Shown one piece after another: positions 25,624-34,603 of a DNA stretch of 64,000 bases (position 1 is the first letter of the stretch; every line of letters begins with the position of its first letter). Both the position numbers and the translations under genes were made by a program. The stretch spans positions 206,180 through 270,179 of the forward strand of contig NZ_FNVB01000006.1 of assembly GCF_900108315.1 (NCBI RefSeq), written 5' to 3'. Below the pieces are notes generated by a model. It was not told where the DNA came from. It saw only the letters and a program-made list of their open reading frames with translations, and did not search any database. Origin of the DNA: Saccharopolyspora kobensis. GTDB lineage: Bacteria > Actinomycetota > Actinomycetes > Mycobacteriales > Pseudonocardiaceae.

Positions 25624-26823
25624 TCAGGCGAGTTCGGCGATGGCTCGGATGAGCTGGTCGACTTCTGCCGCGTTGGTGTAGTGGGCGAGGCCGACTCGGA
25701 CCGCTCCGCCCACTTCGCCGACGCCCAGGACCGCGAAGACGCCGTGGGTGCCGGGGTCGGCGAAGGCGCAGACCCCGCGGTCGGCCAGGTGCTCGACCGC
25801 GTCCACCGCCTTCACGCCGGAGACCGTGAACGCCATCGACGGGACGCGGCGCATCGCGTCGCCGATCAGCATCACGTGGTTCATCTTGCGGAGCCCGTTG
25901 GTCAGGCTCGCCAGCAGTCCCGCCTGGTAGGACTTCACCGAGCCCAGCGAGGTCAGCAGCCGTTCGCGGCGCGGCCCCACCGCGGCGTCGTCCAGCGCCG
26001 CCAGGTAGTCCACCGACGCCACCAGGCCGGCCAGCAGCGGGTAGGCGGGCGGGCCGAGCTCCATGCGCTCCGCGCCGCGCGCGCCGGGCTCCAGCGCGAC
26101 CGACGGCAGCTGGTCGAGCATCGCGGCGTTCTTGAACACCAGCGCGCCCACCGGCGGCCCGCCCCAGGCCGAGGCGTTCACCGCCACCACGTCGGCGCCC
26201 ATCGAGGTGATGTCGAGCGGGACGAACGGTGCCGCCGCCGAGGCGTCCACCACGACCAGCGCGCCGTGCTCGGCCGCCGCCTCCGCGGCCTGCCGCACGT
26301 CGGGCCGGGTGCCGACCGCACCCGACGCGGCGGTGATCGCCACCACCTTCGTGCGCGGGGTCACCAGCTCCTGGTACTGCCAGGTGGGCAGCTCGCAGGT
26401 CTCGATGTCGACCTCCGCCCAGCGGACGGTCCCGCCGGAGCGCTGGGCAGCGCGCTGCCACGGCGCGACGTTGGCCGGGTGGTCCAGCCGGGAGACGACC
26501 ACGTCGTCCCCGATCATCCACCCGTCGCCGAGCGCGTCGGCCAGTCGTTGCAGCAGAACGGCGGAGTTCGGACCGAGCACCACCCCGGCCGGGTTCGCCC
26601 CGACCAGGTCGGCAATGGAGCGACGGGCGGCCTCCACGATCGCCTCGGCGCGCTGCGAGGCGGGGAATATCCCGCCCGGACCGGATACCGGCGCTCGCAG
26701 CGCGGTGGACGCCGCGGTCGCCACTTGTTCGGGAACCTGCATGCCTGCCGGGGCGTCCAGGTGCACCCACCCGTCGCCGAGCGCGGGGAACAGCCCGCGA
26801 ACCGCCGCGACGTCGAACGCCAT
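25624..26823 (-). CDS. Cysteine desulfurase-like aminotransferase, Rv3778c-like
   Basis: A PLP fold-type I enzyme of about 399 residues: MAFDVAAVRGLFPALGDGWV, DAPAGMQVP, ASGAVGTRPDV and VVDASAAAPFVPLDI (PLP-contacting Asp). In this group the usual Lys-bearing loop reads VNASAWGGPPVGALVFKN. It belongs to the aminotransferase class V/cysteine desulfurase-like group that includes M. tuberculosis Rv3778c. A Suf/Isc role is not supported by context. ATG 26823 gives the family N-terminus; TAACGT seven bases before it could be a -10 box for a leaderless message. Confidence 0.85.
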   Translation of the reverse strand: MAFDVAAVRGLFPALGDGWVHLDAPAGMQVPEQVATAASTALRAPVSGPGGIFPASQRAEAIVEAARRSIADLVGANPAGVVLGPNSAVLLQRLADALGDGWMIGDDVVVSRLDHPANVAPWQRAAQRSGGTVRWAEVDIETCELPTWQYQELVTPRTKVVAITAASGAVGTRPDVRQAAEAAAEHGALVVVDASAAAPFVPLDITSMGADVVAVNASAWGGPPVGALVFKNAAMLDQLPSVALEPGARGAERMELGPPAYPLLAGLVASVDYLAALDDAAVGPRRERLLTSLGSVKSYQAGLLASLTNGLRKMNHVMLIGDAMRRVPSMAFTVSGVKAVDAVEHLADRGVCAFADPGTHGVFAVLGVGEVGGAVRVGLAHYTNAAEVDQLIRAIAELA

Positions 26824-26968
26824 GGAGCACACGTTACGTACGAGGCGGGCCGGACCGGCTGCCGGGTGGTCGATATCGCATCAATCCGCCGCGCGAGCGA
26901 TCATCCGGTGACGCGGCGTGGCCGACTGGCCGGTTCCGATCTGAGGCGTTCGTCTCCGCTGGTCAGGG

Positions 26969-27014
26969 CCCGTGAGTACTTTGGGGAGCCGTAGCGCCCC
27001 AAAACGCTCACGGG
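26969..27014. repeat. GTGAGTGCTTTGGGG palindrome (copy 1)
   Basis: A near-perfect hairpin with arms starting CCCGTGAGTACTTTGGGG and ending CGCTCACGGG, upstream of bpa. The same sequence family occurs at 35179-35266 and 55331-55381. Confidence 0.85.
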
Positions 27015-27082
27015 AGTCCGCCTGCAGCGCAGCACCGGACTCCGCCCACGCGAAGCATCCCGCAACCCGCCAGGATGGAGAC

Positions 27083-27613
27083 ATGACCCGCGAAGACAGT
27101 GAGGGCAGGCCGCAGGTGTTCGTGGTCGGCGAGGACGGCAAGCCGCTCGGTGCCACTGCCGAAGGCGAGCAGCACGAGCGCGGAGAGGACATCAACGAGC
27201 TTGTCGAGCAGCCCGCCAAGGTGATGCGCATCGGCACCATGATCAAGCAGCTGCTGGAGGAGGTCCGGGCGGCGCCGCTGGACGAGGCCAGCCGCAGCCG
27301 CCTCAAGGAGATCCACCAGTCCTCCATCCGCGAGCTGGAGCAGGGCCTGGCTCCGGAGCTCATCGAGGAGCTGGAGCGGCTGTCGCTGCCGTTCGCCCAG
27401 GAGAGCACGCCGTCGGAGTCGGAGCTGCGGATCGCGCAGGCTCAGCTGGTCGGCTGGCTGGAGGGCCTGTTCCACGGCCTGCAGACCGCGCTGTTCGCCC
27501 AGCAGATGGCGGCCCGCGCGCAGCTGGAGCAGATGCGCCGCGGCCTGCCCGCGGGCAGCGCGGGCGAGGCCGAGATCGGCCACGGCCGAGGCGGCACCGG
27601 CCAGTACCTGTGA
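27083..27613 (+). CDS. bpa: Bacterial proteasome activator Bpa/PafE
   Basis: A 176-residue DUF2587 protein homologous to M. tuberculosis Rv3780. This factor forms a dodecameric ring that docks on the 20S proteasome and opens it without ATP. The helical core is visible (MRIGTMIKQLLEEVRAAPL, LKEIHQSSIRELEQGL, AQLVGWLEGLFHGLQTAL). The protein ends in GQYL, the docking tail established for the mycobacterial protein. The N-terminus is acidic and flexible, as in the family. ATG 27083 has GGATGGAG upstream. Its place beside the wzm/wzt/glfT1 block copies the mycobacterial order. Confidence 0.95.
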   Translation: MTREDSEGRPQVFVVGEDGKPLGATAEGEQHERGEDINELVEQPAKVMRIGTMIKQLLEEVRAAPLDEASRSRLKEIHQSSIRELEQGLAPELIEELERLSLPFAQESTPSESELRIAQAQLVGWLEGLFHGLQTALFAQQMAARAQLEQMRRGLPAGSAGEAEIGHGRGGTGQYL

Positions 27614-27622
27614 GGCGCCGGG

Positions 27623-27676
27623 GCGACCGCGGTTCCAGCCGGGACTGAACCAAGTTCCCGCTGGAGCCGTGGTCGT
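27623..27676. terminator. Terminator hairpin after bpa
   Basis: Long hairpin with arms CGACCGCGGTTCCAGC and GCTGGAGCCGTGGTCG around a loop of about 20 bases that itself can pair (GGGACT/AGTTCCC). Starts ten bases after the bpa stop. Confidence 0.75.
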
Positions 27677-27813
27677 CCCCGAGGGCGGTTCGCAGTTTCG
27701 ACGGGCACCGGGGGGCTCGCGCACGGTGCGTGGGGGCGCCGCGCCGGAGCCTCGCGCCGTGGAGTGATGCCCTGGCCCGGAGTGCACACCATCGATCGGT
27801 ACTCTGACGCACT

Positions 27814-28665
27814 GTGCAGTCCACGAGCACGGTAGACCGCCCCGCAGCGCCCCCCGAAACTTCGTCGCGAACTTGGCGCAAGGCCGCCAAGGACCTCGGC
27901 GACGGTTTCCGGCAGAAGCAGCTGTGGGCCCACCTCGGCTGGCAGGACATCAAGCAGCGGTACCGGCGATCGGTGCTGGGCCCGCTGTGGATCACCATCG
28001 GCATGGGCGTCACCGCCGGTGGCCTCGGCCTCATGTACTCCACGATCTTCGGCCAGGACCCCGGCCGTTACGTGCCGTACATGACCGTCGGGTTCATGAT
28101 CTGGTACTTCATCCAGGGTTGCCTGCTCTCGGGCACCGAGGTGTTCATCCACAACGAAGGCCTGATCAAGCAGCTGCCCGCGCCGATCAGCGTGCACGTC
28201 CTGCGCACGGTGTGGCGGGAATTCCTGCTGTTCCTGCACAACCTGGTCGTCTACGTCGCGATCTTGTTGATCTTCCAGCCGAGCATCAGCTGGACGATCG
28301 TCTTCGCGATCCCGGCCTTCTTCCTGCTGCTGCTCAACGGCGGCTGGGTGGTGCTGCTGTTCGGCGTCGCGAGCACCCGATTCCGGGACATCCCGCCGGT
28401 GGTCGGCAGCTTCATGCAGCTGCTGTTCTTCATGTCGCCGATCGTCTGGCCGATCGACGTGCTCGAGCAGAACGCCGGGCCGCGCGCCTGGCTGGCGCAG
28501 CTCAACCCGATCTACCACTTCGTGGAGATCGCCCGGGCGCCGATGCTCGGCACGCCGCAGTCCTGGCACCACTGGGCGGTCGTGCTCGGGTTCACCGTCG
28601 GCGGTTGGCTGCTGGCGCTGTTTGTCATGCGCAACTACCGCGCACGTGTCGCCTACTGGGTCTGA
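27814..28665 (+). CDS. wzm: Galactan ABC exporter permease Wzm (Rv3783-like)
   Basis: A 283-residue ABC-2 permease of the polysaccharide export type, with LGWQDIKQRYRRSVLGPLWITI at the start of the transmembrane part and FFMSPIVWPIDVLEQ and LNPIYHFVEIARAPML near the end. With the Wzt ATPase it flips lipid-linked galactan across the membrane, a role established for M. tuberculosis Rv3783/Rv3781. GTG 27814 is preceded by TACTCT eight bases upstream, which could be the -10 box of a leaderless message. It is followed after 13 bases by wzt. Confidence 0.93.
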   Translation: MQSTSTVDRPAAPPETSSRTWRKAAKDLGDGFRQKQLWAHLGWQDIKQRYRRSVLGPLWITIGMGVTAGGLGLMYSTIFGQDPGRYVPYMTVGFMIWYFIQGCLLSGTEVFIHNEGLIKQLPAPISVHVLRTVWREFLLFLHNLVVYVAILLIFQPSISWTIVFAIPAFFLLLLNGGWVVLLFGVASTRFRDIPPVVGSFMQLLFFMSPIVWPIDVLEQNAGPRAWLAQLNPIYHFVEIARAPMLGTPQSWHHWAVVLGFTVGGWLLALFVMRNYRARVAYWV

Positions 28666-28678
28666 GTGAGGTCGAACT

Positions 28679-29497
28679 GTGGTCAGCATCGACGTGTGGA
28701 ATGCGGCGGTCGACTTCCCGATCTTCGACGCGAAGTCCCGCTCGCTGAAGAAGGCCGTCCTGGGCAAGGCCGGCGGCAAGATCGGCACCGACAGCCGGGT
28801 GCCGATCATCGAGGCGCTGCACGACATCGACCTGTCGCTGCGGCACGGTGACCGGGTGGCCCTGGTCGGCCACAACGGCGCGGGCAAGTCCACCCTGCTG
28901 CGGCTGCTCAGCGGCATCTACGAGCCGACCCGCGGCAGCGCCCGAGTGGTCGGCAAGGTCGCGCCGGTGTTCGACCTCGGCGTGGGCATGGACCCGGAGA
29001 TCTCCGGCTACGAGAACATCATCATCCGCGGCCTCTTCCTGGGCATGACCCGCAAGGAGATGGAGAAGCGGATCGACGACATCGCCGAGTTCACCGAGCT
29101 CGGCGACTACCTGGCGATGCCGCTGCGCACCTACTCCACCGGCATGCGGGTGCGGCTGGCGCTCGGCGTGGTGACCTCGATCGACCCGGAGATCCTGATC
29201 CTGGACGAGGGCATCGGCGCGGTCGACGCGGAGTTCCTGGAGAAGGCCCGCGACCGGCTCAACGACCTGGTCAAGCGGTCCGGCATCCTCGTGTTCGCCT
29301 CGCACTCCGACGAATTCCTGATCGAGCTGTGCAGTTCGGCGATCTGGATGGACAAGGGCGGCATCCGCGAGCAGGGCTCGCTGCGCGAGGTCCTGACGCA
29401 CTACAAGGGGTACGACCCCTTCGAGCACCTCAGTGAGGAAACCCTGGCCCGGATCGGCGAGTCCGCGGCCACGATCGGGAGCAAAGAAGGCTCATGA
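28679..29497 (+). CDS. wzt: Galactan ABC exporter ATPase Wzt (Rv3781-like)
   Basis: A 272-residue ABC ATPase: Walker A GHNGAGKST, the ABC signature in the YSTGMRVRLAL form used by polysaccharide exporters, and Walker B EILILDEG. The N-terminal 40 residues (SIDVWNAAVDFPIFDAKSRS) are the polysaccharide-exporter lead. There is no C-terminal carbohydrate-binding domain, so export does not depend on a terminal sugar cap. Its stop overlaps the glfT1 start (ATGA). Confidence 0.94.
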   Translation: MVSIDVWNAAVDFPIFDAKSRSLKKAVLGKAGGKIGTDSRVPIIEALHDIDLSLRHGDRVALVGHNGAGKSTLLRLLSGIYEPTRGSARVVGKVAPVFDLGVGMDPEISGYENIIIRGLFLGMTRKEMEKRIDDIAEFTELGDYLAMPLRTYSTGMRVRLALGVVTSIDPEILILDEGIGAVDAEFLEKARDRLNDLVKRSGILVFASHSDEFLIELCSSAIWMDKGGIREQGSLREVLTHYKGYDPFEHLSEETLARIGESAATIGSKEGS

Positions 29498-30408
29498 GCA
29501 CCGACTCCGCACAGCAGCTGCCCGCCGGATCCGTAGTCGCGGTGATCGTCACCAGACACCGTCGCGAGCTGCTGGCCGAGTCCCTGAAGGTGATCGGCAG
29601 CCAAACCAGGCTGCCGGACCACCTCGTGGTAGTCGACAACGGCCCGGACCAGTCCGCCGAGGACGTGGTGGCGGACTGCCCGATCCCGTCGACCTACATC
29701 GCCTCGCAGCGCAACCTGGGCGGTGCGGGCGGCTTCGCGCTCGGCATGCTGACCGCGCTGTCGCTGGGCGCCGAGTGGGTGTGGCTGGGCGACGACGACG
29801 GCCGCCCGGCCGACGAGCAGGCGCTGGAGACGCTGCTGGAGGTCGCCACCAAGCGGCGGCTGGCCGCGGTGTCGCCGGTGGTGGTCAACATCGACACCCC
29901 GGACAAGCTGGCGTTCCCGCTGCGCCGCGGGCTGACCTGGAAGCGGCGGGTCAGCGAGCTCGGCGCCGGCGACTTCCTGCCCGGCATCGCCTCGCTGTTC
30001 AACGGCGCGCTGTTCCGCGCCTCGACGCTGGACGTGGTGGGCGTGCCGGACTACCGGCTGTTCTTCCGCGGTGACGAGGTGGAGATCCACCGGCGCGTGC
30101 TGCGCTCGGGGCTGCCGTTCGGCACCACGCTGAAGACCCGCTTCCTGCACCCGGACGGCTCGGCGGAGTTCAAGCCGATGCTGGGCGGCCGGTTCCACGC
30201 GCAGGACCCGTCGGACGCGAACAAGCGCTACTACACCTACCGCAACCGCGGCTACCTGCTGTCGCAGCCGGGCATGCGCAAGATCGGCGCCCTCGAGGTG
30301 GTCCGCTTCGGCCTCTACTTCGTGGGCCAGAAGCGCGACCCGAAGGCCTTCAAGGAGTGGCTGCGCCTCGTCCGCCAGGGCCAGCGGGAGCAGTTCTTCC
30401 GCCGCTGA
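29494..30408 (+). CDS. glfT1: Galactofuranosyltransferase GlfT1
   Basis: A 304-residue GT2 enzyme, the same length as M. tuberculosis GlfT1 (Rv3782). That enzyme adds the first two galactofuranose residues to the decaprenyl-linked linker disaccharide. Seen here: VAVIVTRHRRELLAESLKV, VVDNGPDQS, NLGGAGGFALGM, the metal motif GDDDGRP, and FFRGDEVEIHRRVLRSG, which carries the likely base region. It is translationally coupled to wzt, tying the priming step to export. A hairpin follows. Confidence 0.94.
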   Translation: MSTDSAQQLPAGSVVAVIVTRHRRELLAESLKVIGSQTRLPDHLVVVDNGPDQSAEDVVADCPIPSTYIASQRNLGGAGGFALGMLTALSLGAEWVWLGDDDGRPADEQALETLLEVATKRRLAAVSPVVVNIDTPDKLAFPLRRGLTWKRRVSELGAGDFLPGIASLFNGALFRASTLDVVGVPDYRLFFRGDEVEIHRRVLRSGLPFGTTLKTRFLHPDGSAEFKPMLGGRFHAQDPSDANKRYYTYRNRGYLLSQPGMRKIGALEVVRFGLYFVGQKRDPKAFKEWLRLVRQGQREQFFRR

Positions 30409-30415
30409 CCGACGC

Positions 30416-30458
30416 GCGGTCCGTGAGCGCGTGACAGCGTTGTGCGCTCGCGGACCGC
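30416..30458 (+). terminator. Terminator hairpin after glfT1
   Basis: Arms GCGGTCCGTGAGCGC and GCGCTCGCGGACCGC (one mismatch), eight bases after the stop. Confidence 0.8.
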
Positions 30459-30617
30459 CCGCAGGAACCGGCTGCGGCGGAATGGAAAAGCAGTCACCGA
30501 GTGGTCACGAAATACTGAGAATGGCCTGAGAGCAACCTGAGTCCGCAGCTCACGGCGTTGGCCGAGGTGTTCCTCTGCACACCCGCGGAATGCCGCGAAA
30601 GGGCCCGGACCAGCAAC

Positions 30618-30623
30618 TACTAT
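30618..30623 (+). promoter_or_regulatory. -10 box for a probable leaderless emb message
   Basis: TACTAT lies nine bases before the GTG at 30633, and no ribosome binding site precedes that codon. The spacing fits transcription starting at or next to the start codon, which is common in actinobacteria. Confidence 0.5.
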
Positions 30624-30632
30624 TCTCCACCC

Positions 30633-33600
30633 GTGCTCAGTGGCCAGGAGGAAAGCCGCCGAACGGACGATGCGTCGGCGCGCACCGAGACGACCCGGAA
30701 ACCGCCCGCGAAACGGCTGAAGCTCTTCGCGTCGGTCCTCGGGCTGCTCGGCACCGTGCTCGCGCTGGCAGTGCCGTTCCTCCCGGTCAACTACGACATC
30801 ACCACGCTGAAGTGGCCGACGGCCGAAGGCACCAAGTCGGTGTCCGCGCCGCTGCTGAGCTACTCGCCGCTGTGGCTGAAGGCCGACGTCCAGTGCGCCT
30901 CGGCGCGCAGCCTCGACGCGCGCACCAACGGCCCGGGCATCCTGCTGAGCACCAACCCGCCCTCCTCGGACTACGGCAACCTGACCGGCCTGGTGCTCCA
31001 GGTCGACAACAACCACCTGACGCTGCTCAACAAGGGCCAGCAGATGGGCACCGTGCCGCTGCCCGAGGGCGACTGCGCGATCTCGCTGCACTCCGACGCC
31101 TACGAGACCACCGCGACCGTGGGCGCCGAGTCGCTGGCCAACCTGCACGGCGACCAGCGCCCGCAGCTCACCGGCATCTACTCCGGCCTCAACGACGCGA
31201 TCGACGACGTGCGCGGCCTGTCCTTCGAGGCCCGCGTCGACAACCGCTACGAGAGCCAGGCGACCACCATCAAGCTCACCGCGATGGTGCTGGCCGTGGT
31301 GGCGTTCATCGGTTCGCTGATCTGCCTGCGGCGGCTGGACGTGCGCGCCGGGCGCCGCCCGCCGAAGTGGGCACCGGCGGGCTGGTGGAAACCGACGTTC
31401 CGCGACGTGTCGGTGATCGGTGCGCTCGTCGTCTGGTGGGCCATGGGCGCCATGACCTCGGACGACGGCTACATCCTGAACATCGCGCGAGCGCGCGAGA
31501 GCTTCGGGTACGTCAGCAACTACTACCGCTGGTTCGGCGGTCCGGAAGCGCCGTTCGGCTGGTTCTACGAGCTGTACGCGCTGTGGGTGCAGGTCTCCAC
31601 GGCGACGCCGTGGGTACGCCTGCCCGCGCTGCTGATGGGCATCGTGTCCTGGCTGCTGATCAGCCGTGAAGTGCTCCCCAGGCTCGGCCAGCAGGTGCGG
31701 CGCTCCAACGCCGCCGGCTGGGCCGCCGCCGCGGTGTTCCTGGCGTTCTGGCTGCCCTACAACAACGGCCTGCGCCCCGAGCCCGTCGTGGTGCTGTTCT
31801 CGCTGCTGGCGCTGTGCGCCGTCGAGCGCGCGGTGGCCACCGGCCGGTTGATGCCCGCCGCACTGGGCCTGGTGGTGGCCGCGCTGTCGGTCGGCGCGAA
31901 CCCGCACGGCCTGGTGTCCGTGCTGCCGTTCATCGCGGCGCTGAAGCCGCTGTTCCGGCTGGTGCGCAAGCGGGCGCAGGAGTTCGGCTGGCTGCCGGTG
32001 CTGGCGCCGATCGCCGCCTCCGGCTTCGTGATCCTGACGCTGGTGTTCTCCGACCAGACGTTCAAGTCGGTCATGGACGCCACCGAGCTGCGCACCGACC
32101 TCGGCCCGAGCCAGAGCTGGTACGAGGAGCTCAGCCGCTACAACCTGCTGTTCAGCTCCACGCCGGACGGCTCCATGACGCGCCGCTTCCCGGTGCTGCT
32201 GGTGATCCTGTGCCTGGTGACCTGCGCCGTGGTGCTGCTGCGCCGCAGCCGGATCCGGGGCGCCGCCCTCGGCCCGAGCCGGCGGCTGCTGGCGATCACC
32301 GCGATGTCCTTCGGCGTGCTGGTGCTGACGCCCACCAAGTGGTCCCACCACTTCGGCATCTTCGCTGCCTTCGGCGGTGCGCTGGCCGCGCTGACCGCGC
32401 TGGCCACCAGCAGCACGGTGCTGCGGTCCAAGCGCAACCGCGCGGTGTTCGTCGCGATGCTGATGGCGATCCTGGCGTTCGCGGCCACCGGCCCCAACGC
32501 CTGGTGGTACGTCTCGGGCTGGGGCGTGCCGTGGTTCAACATGCCGCCGCAGATCGCCGGCTACAAGCTGAGCACGATCTTCCTGATCGTCGCGGCCATC
32601 GCGCTGATCGTGGCGTTCATCGAGCACCTGCGCATCGACGAGAACAACCCCAAGGTCGTCGACGAGAGCTTCGGGCGCGAGGAGAAGCGCAGCCGCGCGC
32701 TGCGGCTGGGCACCGCGCCGCTGTCGATCGTGTGCGCGCTGCTGGTGCTGTTCGAGCTGGCCAACTTCGGCAAGGTCATCCAGAAGCAGTGGGGCAGCTA
32801 CAGCATGGGTGCCGACAACGTGAAGCAGATCGTCGGATCGAGCTGCGGGTTGTCGGACTACGTCTACGTCGAGACCAACCCGCAGTCCGGCATGCTGCGG
32901 GTCTCGCCCGAACAGCCGAGCGTCGGCGCGCCGTCGCAGGACGTGCGCATCCCGATCCCGCCGAAGCGGCTGGAGGGCAAGGAGGACATCAACGAGTTCA
33001 TGCGGGCCAAGATGGTCGGCTTCAACCGGCCCGGCCTGCCCGCGGGCGACGGCACCGATCCGCAGGAACCCGACTGGAAGCCACCGCACCAGTTCGGCAA
33101 CGACCGGGCGCCGGTGTGGGGCAGCTACGACCAGGCCGGAACCGGCACCGGCGAGCTGCGCACCCAGTGGTACGACCTGCCGGAGCGGGCCCGGACCGGT
33201 GAGGTGCCGGTGGTGATCTCGCTGGCGGGCAACGAGTTCGGCGCGAACTCGATCTCGCTGGAGTTCGGCCACGACACCGAGAACGGCTTCCTGATCACCG
33301 CGCGCAAGTACGTGGTGCAGCCGGGCGGCCCCGGCTGGCGCGACTTCCGGTACACCATCGGCGGCCTTTCCGAGGGCGCCACCAAGATGCGCGTGGTCGC
33401 CACGGACAACTCGGTGGGCCCGAACGGCTGGATCGCGATCAGCGCCCCGCGCGCGCCGCAGCTGGTGAACATGACCGACTTCGTCGGCGACCAGCCGACG
33501 TTCGTGGAGTGGACGGCGGCGCTGGTGCACCCGTGCCTGCAGCTGCCGGGCGTGCACAACGGCGTCGCGGAGATCCCGAAGTTCCGGGTGGCGGCGGGCG

Positions 33601-33935
33601 CCGAGGTGCGCGAGGTCGGCCAGGGCTGGTCGTCGCCGGACGCGGGCGGCCCGTTCGGCTGGCTCAACGTGGCGACGAGCATGCGCGAGCTGCCGACGTA
33701 CCTGAAGAACAACATCCACCGGGACTGGGGCTCGCTGTACGCGGTCGACCCGTACGAGCCGGACGCGCTGCCTGCGCAGGCGGCGATGCAGGTGCACCGC
33801 GAAACGCACTGGGGCACCTGGACGCCGGGTCCGCTGTCGAAGACGGTCCACCTGCCGGGCGACGTCCCGAGCAGCGACGACCGCAACGACGTCAAGGCCT
33901 TCGAGGTCCCGGAGGAGGCGGAACCCGAGCAGTGA
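30633..33935 (+). CDS. Arabinosyltransferase, Emb family (first of three)
   Basis: About 1100 residues, the full size of mycobacterial EmbA/B/C. N-terminal TM1 (LFASVLGLLGTVLALAVPFL) is followed by the first periplasmic domain (PVNYDITTLKWPTAEG). Then come many membrane helices with the GT-C acidic motif MTSDDGYILNI and the SNYYRWFGGPEAPFGW loop, and a C-terminal periplasmic carbohydrate-binding domain (QTGDFVG-like and WGSLYAVDPY). These enzymes add arabinofuranose from decaprenyl-phospho-arabinose to arabinan. It sits between glfT1 and the dprE operon. GTG 30633 is preferred over the longer frame to 30558. Which of EmbA, B or C it corresponds to cannot be decided by eye. Confidence 0.93.
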   Translation: MLSGQEESRRTDDASARTETTRKPPAKRLKLFASVLGLLGTVLALAVPFLPVNYDITTLKWPTAEGTKSVSAPLLSYSPLWLKADVQCASARSLDARTNGPGILLSTNPPSSDYGNLTGLVLQVDNNHLTLLNKGQQMGTVPLPEGDCAISLHSDAYETTATVGAESLANLHGDQRPQLTGIYSGLNDAIDDVRGLSFEARVDNRYESQATTIKLTAMVLAVVAFIGSLICLRRLDVRAGRRPPKWAPAGWWKPTFRDVSVIGALVVWWAMGAMTSDDGYILNIARARESFGYVSNYYRWFGGPEAPFGWFYELYALWVQVSTATPWVRLPALLMGIVSWLLISREVLPRLGQQVRRSNAAGWAAAAVFLAFWLPYNNGLRPEPVVVLFSLLALCAVERAVATGRLMPAALGLVVAALSVGANPHGLVSVLPFIAALKPLFRLVRKRAQEFGWLPVLAPIAASGFVILTLVFSDQTFKSVMDATELRTDLGPSQSWYEELSRYNLLFSSTPDGSMTRRFPVLLVILCLVTCAVVLLRRSRIRGAALGPSRRLLAITAMSFGVLVLTPTKWSHHFGIFAAFGGALAALTALATSSTVLRSKRNRAVFVAMLMAILAFAATGPNAWWYVSGWGVPWFNMPPQIAGYKLSTIFLIVAAIALIVAFIEHLRIDENNPKVVDESFGREEKRSRALRLGTAPLSIVCALLVLFELANFGKVIQKQWGSYSMGADNVKQIVGSSCGLSDYVYVETNPQSGMLRVSPEQPSVGAPSQDVRIPIPPKRLEGKEDINEFMRAKMVGFNRPGLPAGDGTDPQEPDWKPPHQFGNDRAPVWGSYDQAGTGTGELRTQWYDLPERARTGEVPVVISLAGNEFGANSISLEFGHDTENGFLITARKYVVQPGGPGWRDFRYTIGGLSEGATKMRVVATDNSVGPNGWIAISAPRAPQLVNMTDFVGDQPTFVEWTAALVHPCLQLPGVHNGVAEIPKFRVAAGAEVREVGQGWSSPDAGGPFGWLNVATSMRELPTYLKNNIHRDWGSLYAVDPYEPDALPAQAAMQVHRETHWGTWTPGPLSKTVHLPGDVPSSDDRNDVKAFEVPEEAEPEQ

Positions 33936-33959
33936 CGTCGCGGATCCGTCCCCCGGAGT

Positions 33960-34003
33960 GCAATTTCAATTGAAATTGGAGGTCCAATTTCAATTGAAAT
34001 TGC
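33960..34003. repeat. Twin-palindrome module (single copy)
   Basis: One 44-base module: two perfect copies of the palindrome AATTTCAATTGAAATT separated by GGAGGTCC and bounded by GC. It lies 24 bases after the emb stop and is the least mutated copy in the window. Unlike copies 1 and 3 it has no partner module or GTCGGCGTGTC segment. Confidence 0.9.
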
Positions 34004-34166
34004 GTTCTCGGGGAGCCGCCGGCGGTACGCCTTGGGCGAAATGCGCTGGTGAGCGGGGTTTCGGGGTCTGCCGAGGGTGAAACCGGGTGTTCCGGCCGGG
34101 TCTGGCGTGGTGCCCTGGGATCCGGGTCCTCGACCGCCGAGGACCGCTGCGATTGGGAGGGTTCCC

Positions 34167-34433
34167 ATGCCCGACACGCGACCTGGCCTGGTGCTGCACC
34201 TCGCGGGCGTCAGCCAGCCACTGCACATCGCGCTCGACCAGACCGAGGCGGACACCCTGCGCGACGTGCTCGCCGACCTGATGGCCAACGGCGAGACCAA
34301 GGCGCTCACCACCGCCGACGGCGGCAGCTTCGCGGTGAACTTCGCGCACGTGGCCACGGCCCACGTCGAGACGACGCGCTCCGACGCCAACGCCTACGGC
34401 GCTCCGGCCCGGGGCACCGGCTTCCGCAACTGA
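34167..34433 (+). CDS. Small conserved-looking protein of unknown function
   Basis: An 88-residue protein starting MPDTRPGLVLHLAGVSQPL, with GGGAGGG before the ATG, so it is probably real. It has no signal peptide or membrane segment. The middle is helical (ALDQTEADTLRDVLADLMANG) and the end is low-complexity Gly/Arg. I do not recognise a family. Its location between emb and an LppP/LprE-type lipoprotein in the AG region may be incidental. Confidence 0.6.
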   Translation: MPDTRPGLVLHLAGVSQPLHIALDQTEADTLRDVLADLMANGETKALTTADGGSFAVNFAHVATAHVETTRSDANAYGAPARGTGFRN

Positions 34434-34447
34434 CCGCCCGGACCGCT

Positions 34448-34584
34448 GCGCGAAATCGGCGTTCGACGGGCGTGCTGGCCGCCGATCTCGCGCGAAACCG
34501 CCCTCCACCACGCACGGGCCCGTCGATCTCGCGAGATCGACGTTCACCCGGGTGCGGTCGACTTCTCGCGAAAATCGACCGCAC
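34448..34584. repeat. Cluster of three TCGCGA-type hairpins
   Basis: Three dyads in a row: 34448-34494 (GCGCGAAATCGGC with GCCGATCTCGCGCG), 34521-34542 (perfect palindrome CGTCGATCTCGCGAGATC plus GACG) and 34552-34584 (GTGCGGTCGA with TCGACCGCAC). They lie between two convergent genes, so they could act as terminators, but three with related cores suggests a repeat family. Confidence 0.6.
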
Positions 34585-34603
34585 GCCCTCCGGCGGCCCG
34601 GGC

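Noticed and set aside
30315..33851. Very long antisense open frame opposite the first emb gene
   Set aside because: Composition (Arg, His, Gln, Gly, Asp mix without hydrophobic structure) is that of a shadow frame in GC-rich DNA; the emb frame has full domain content.
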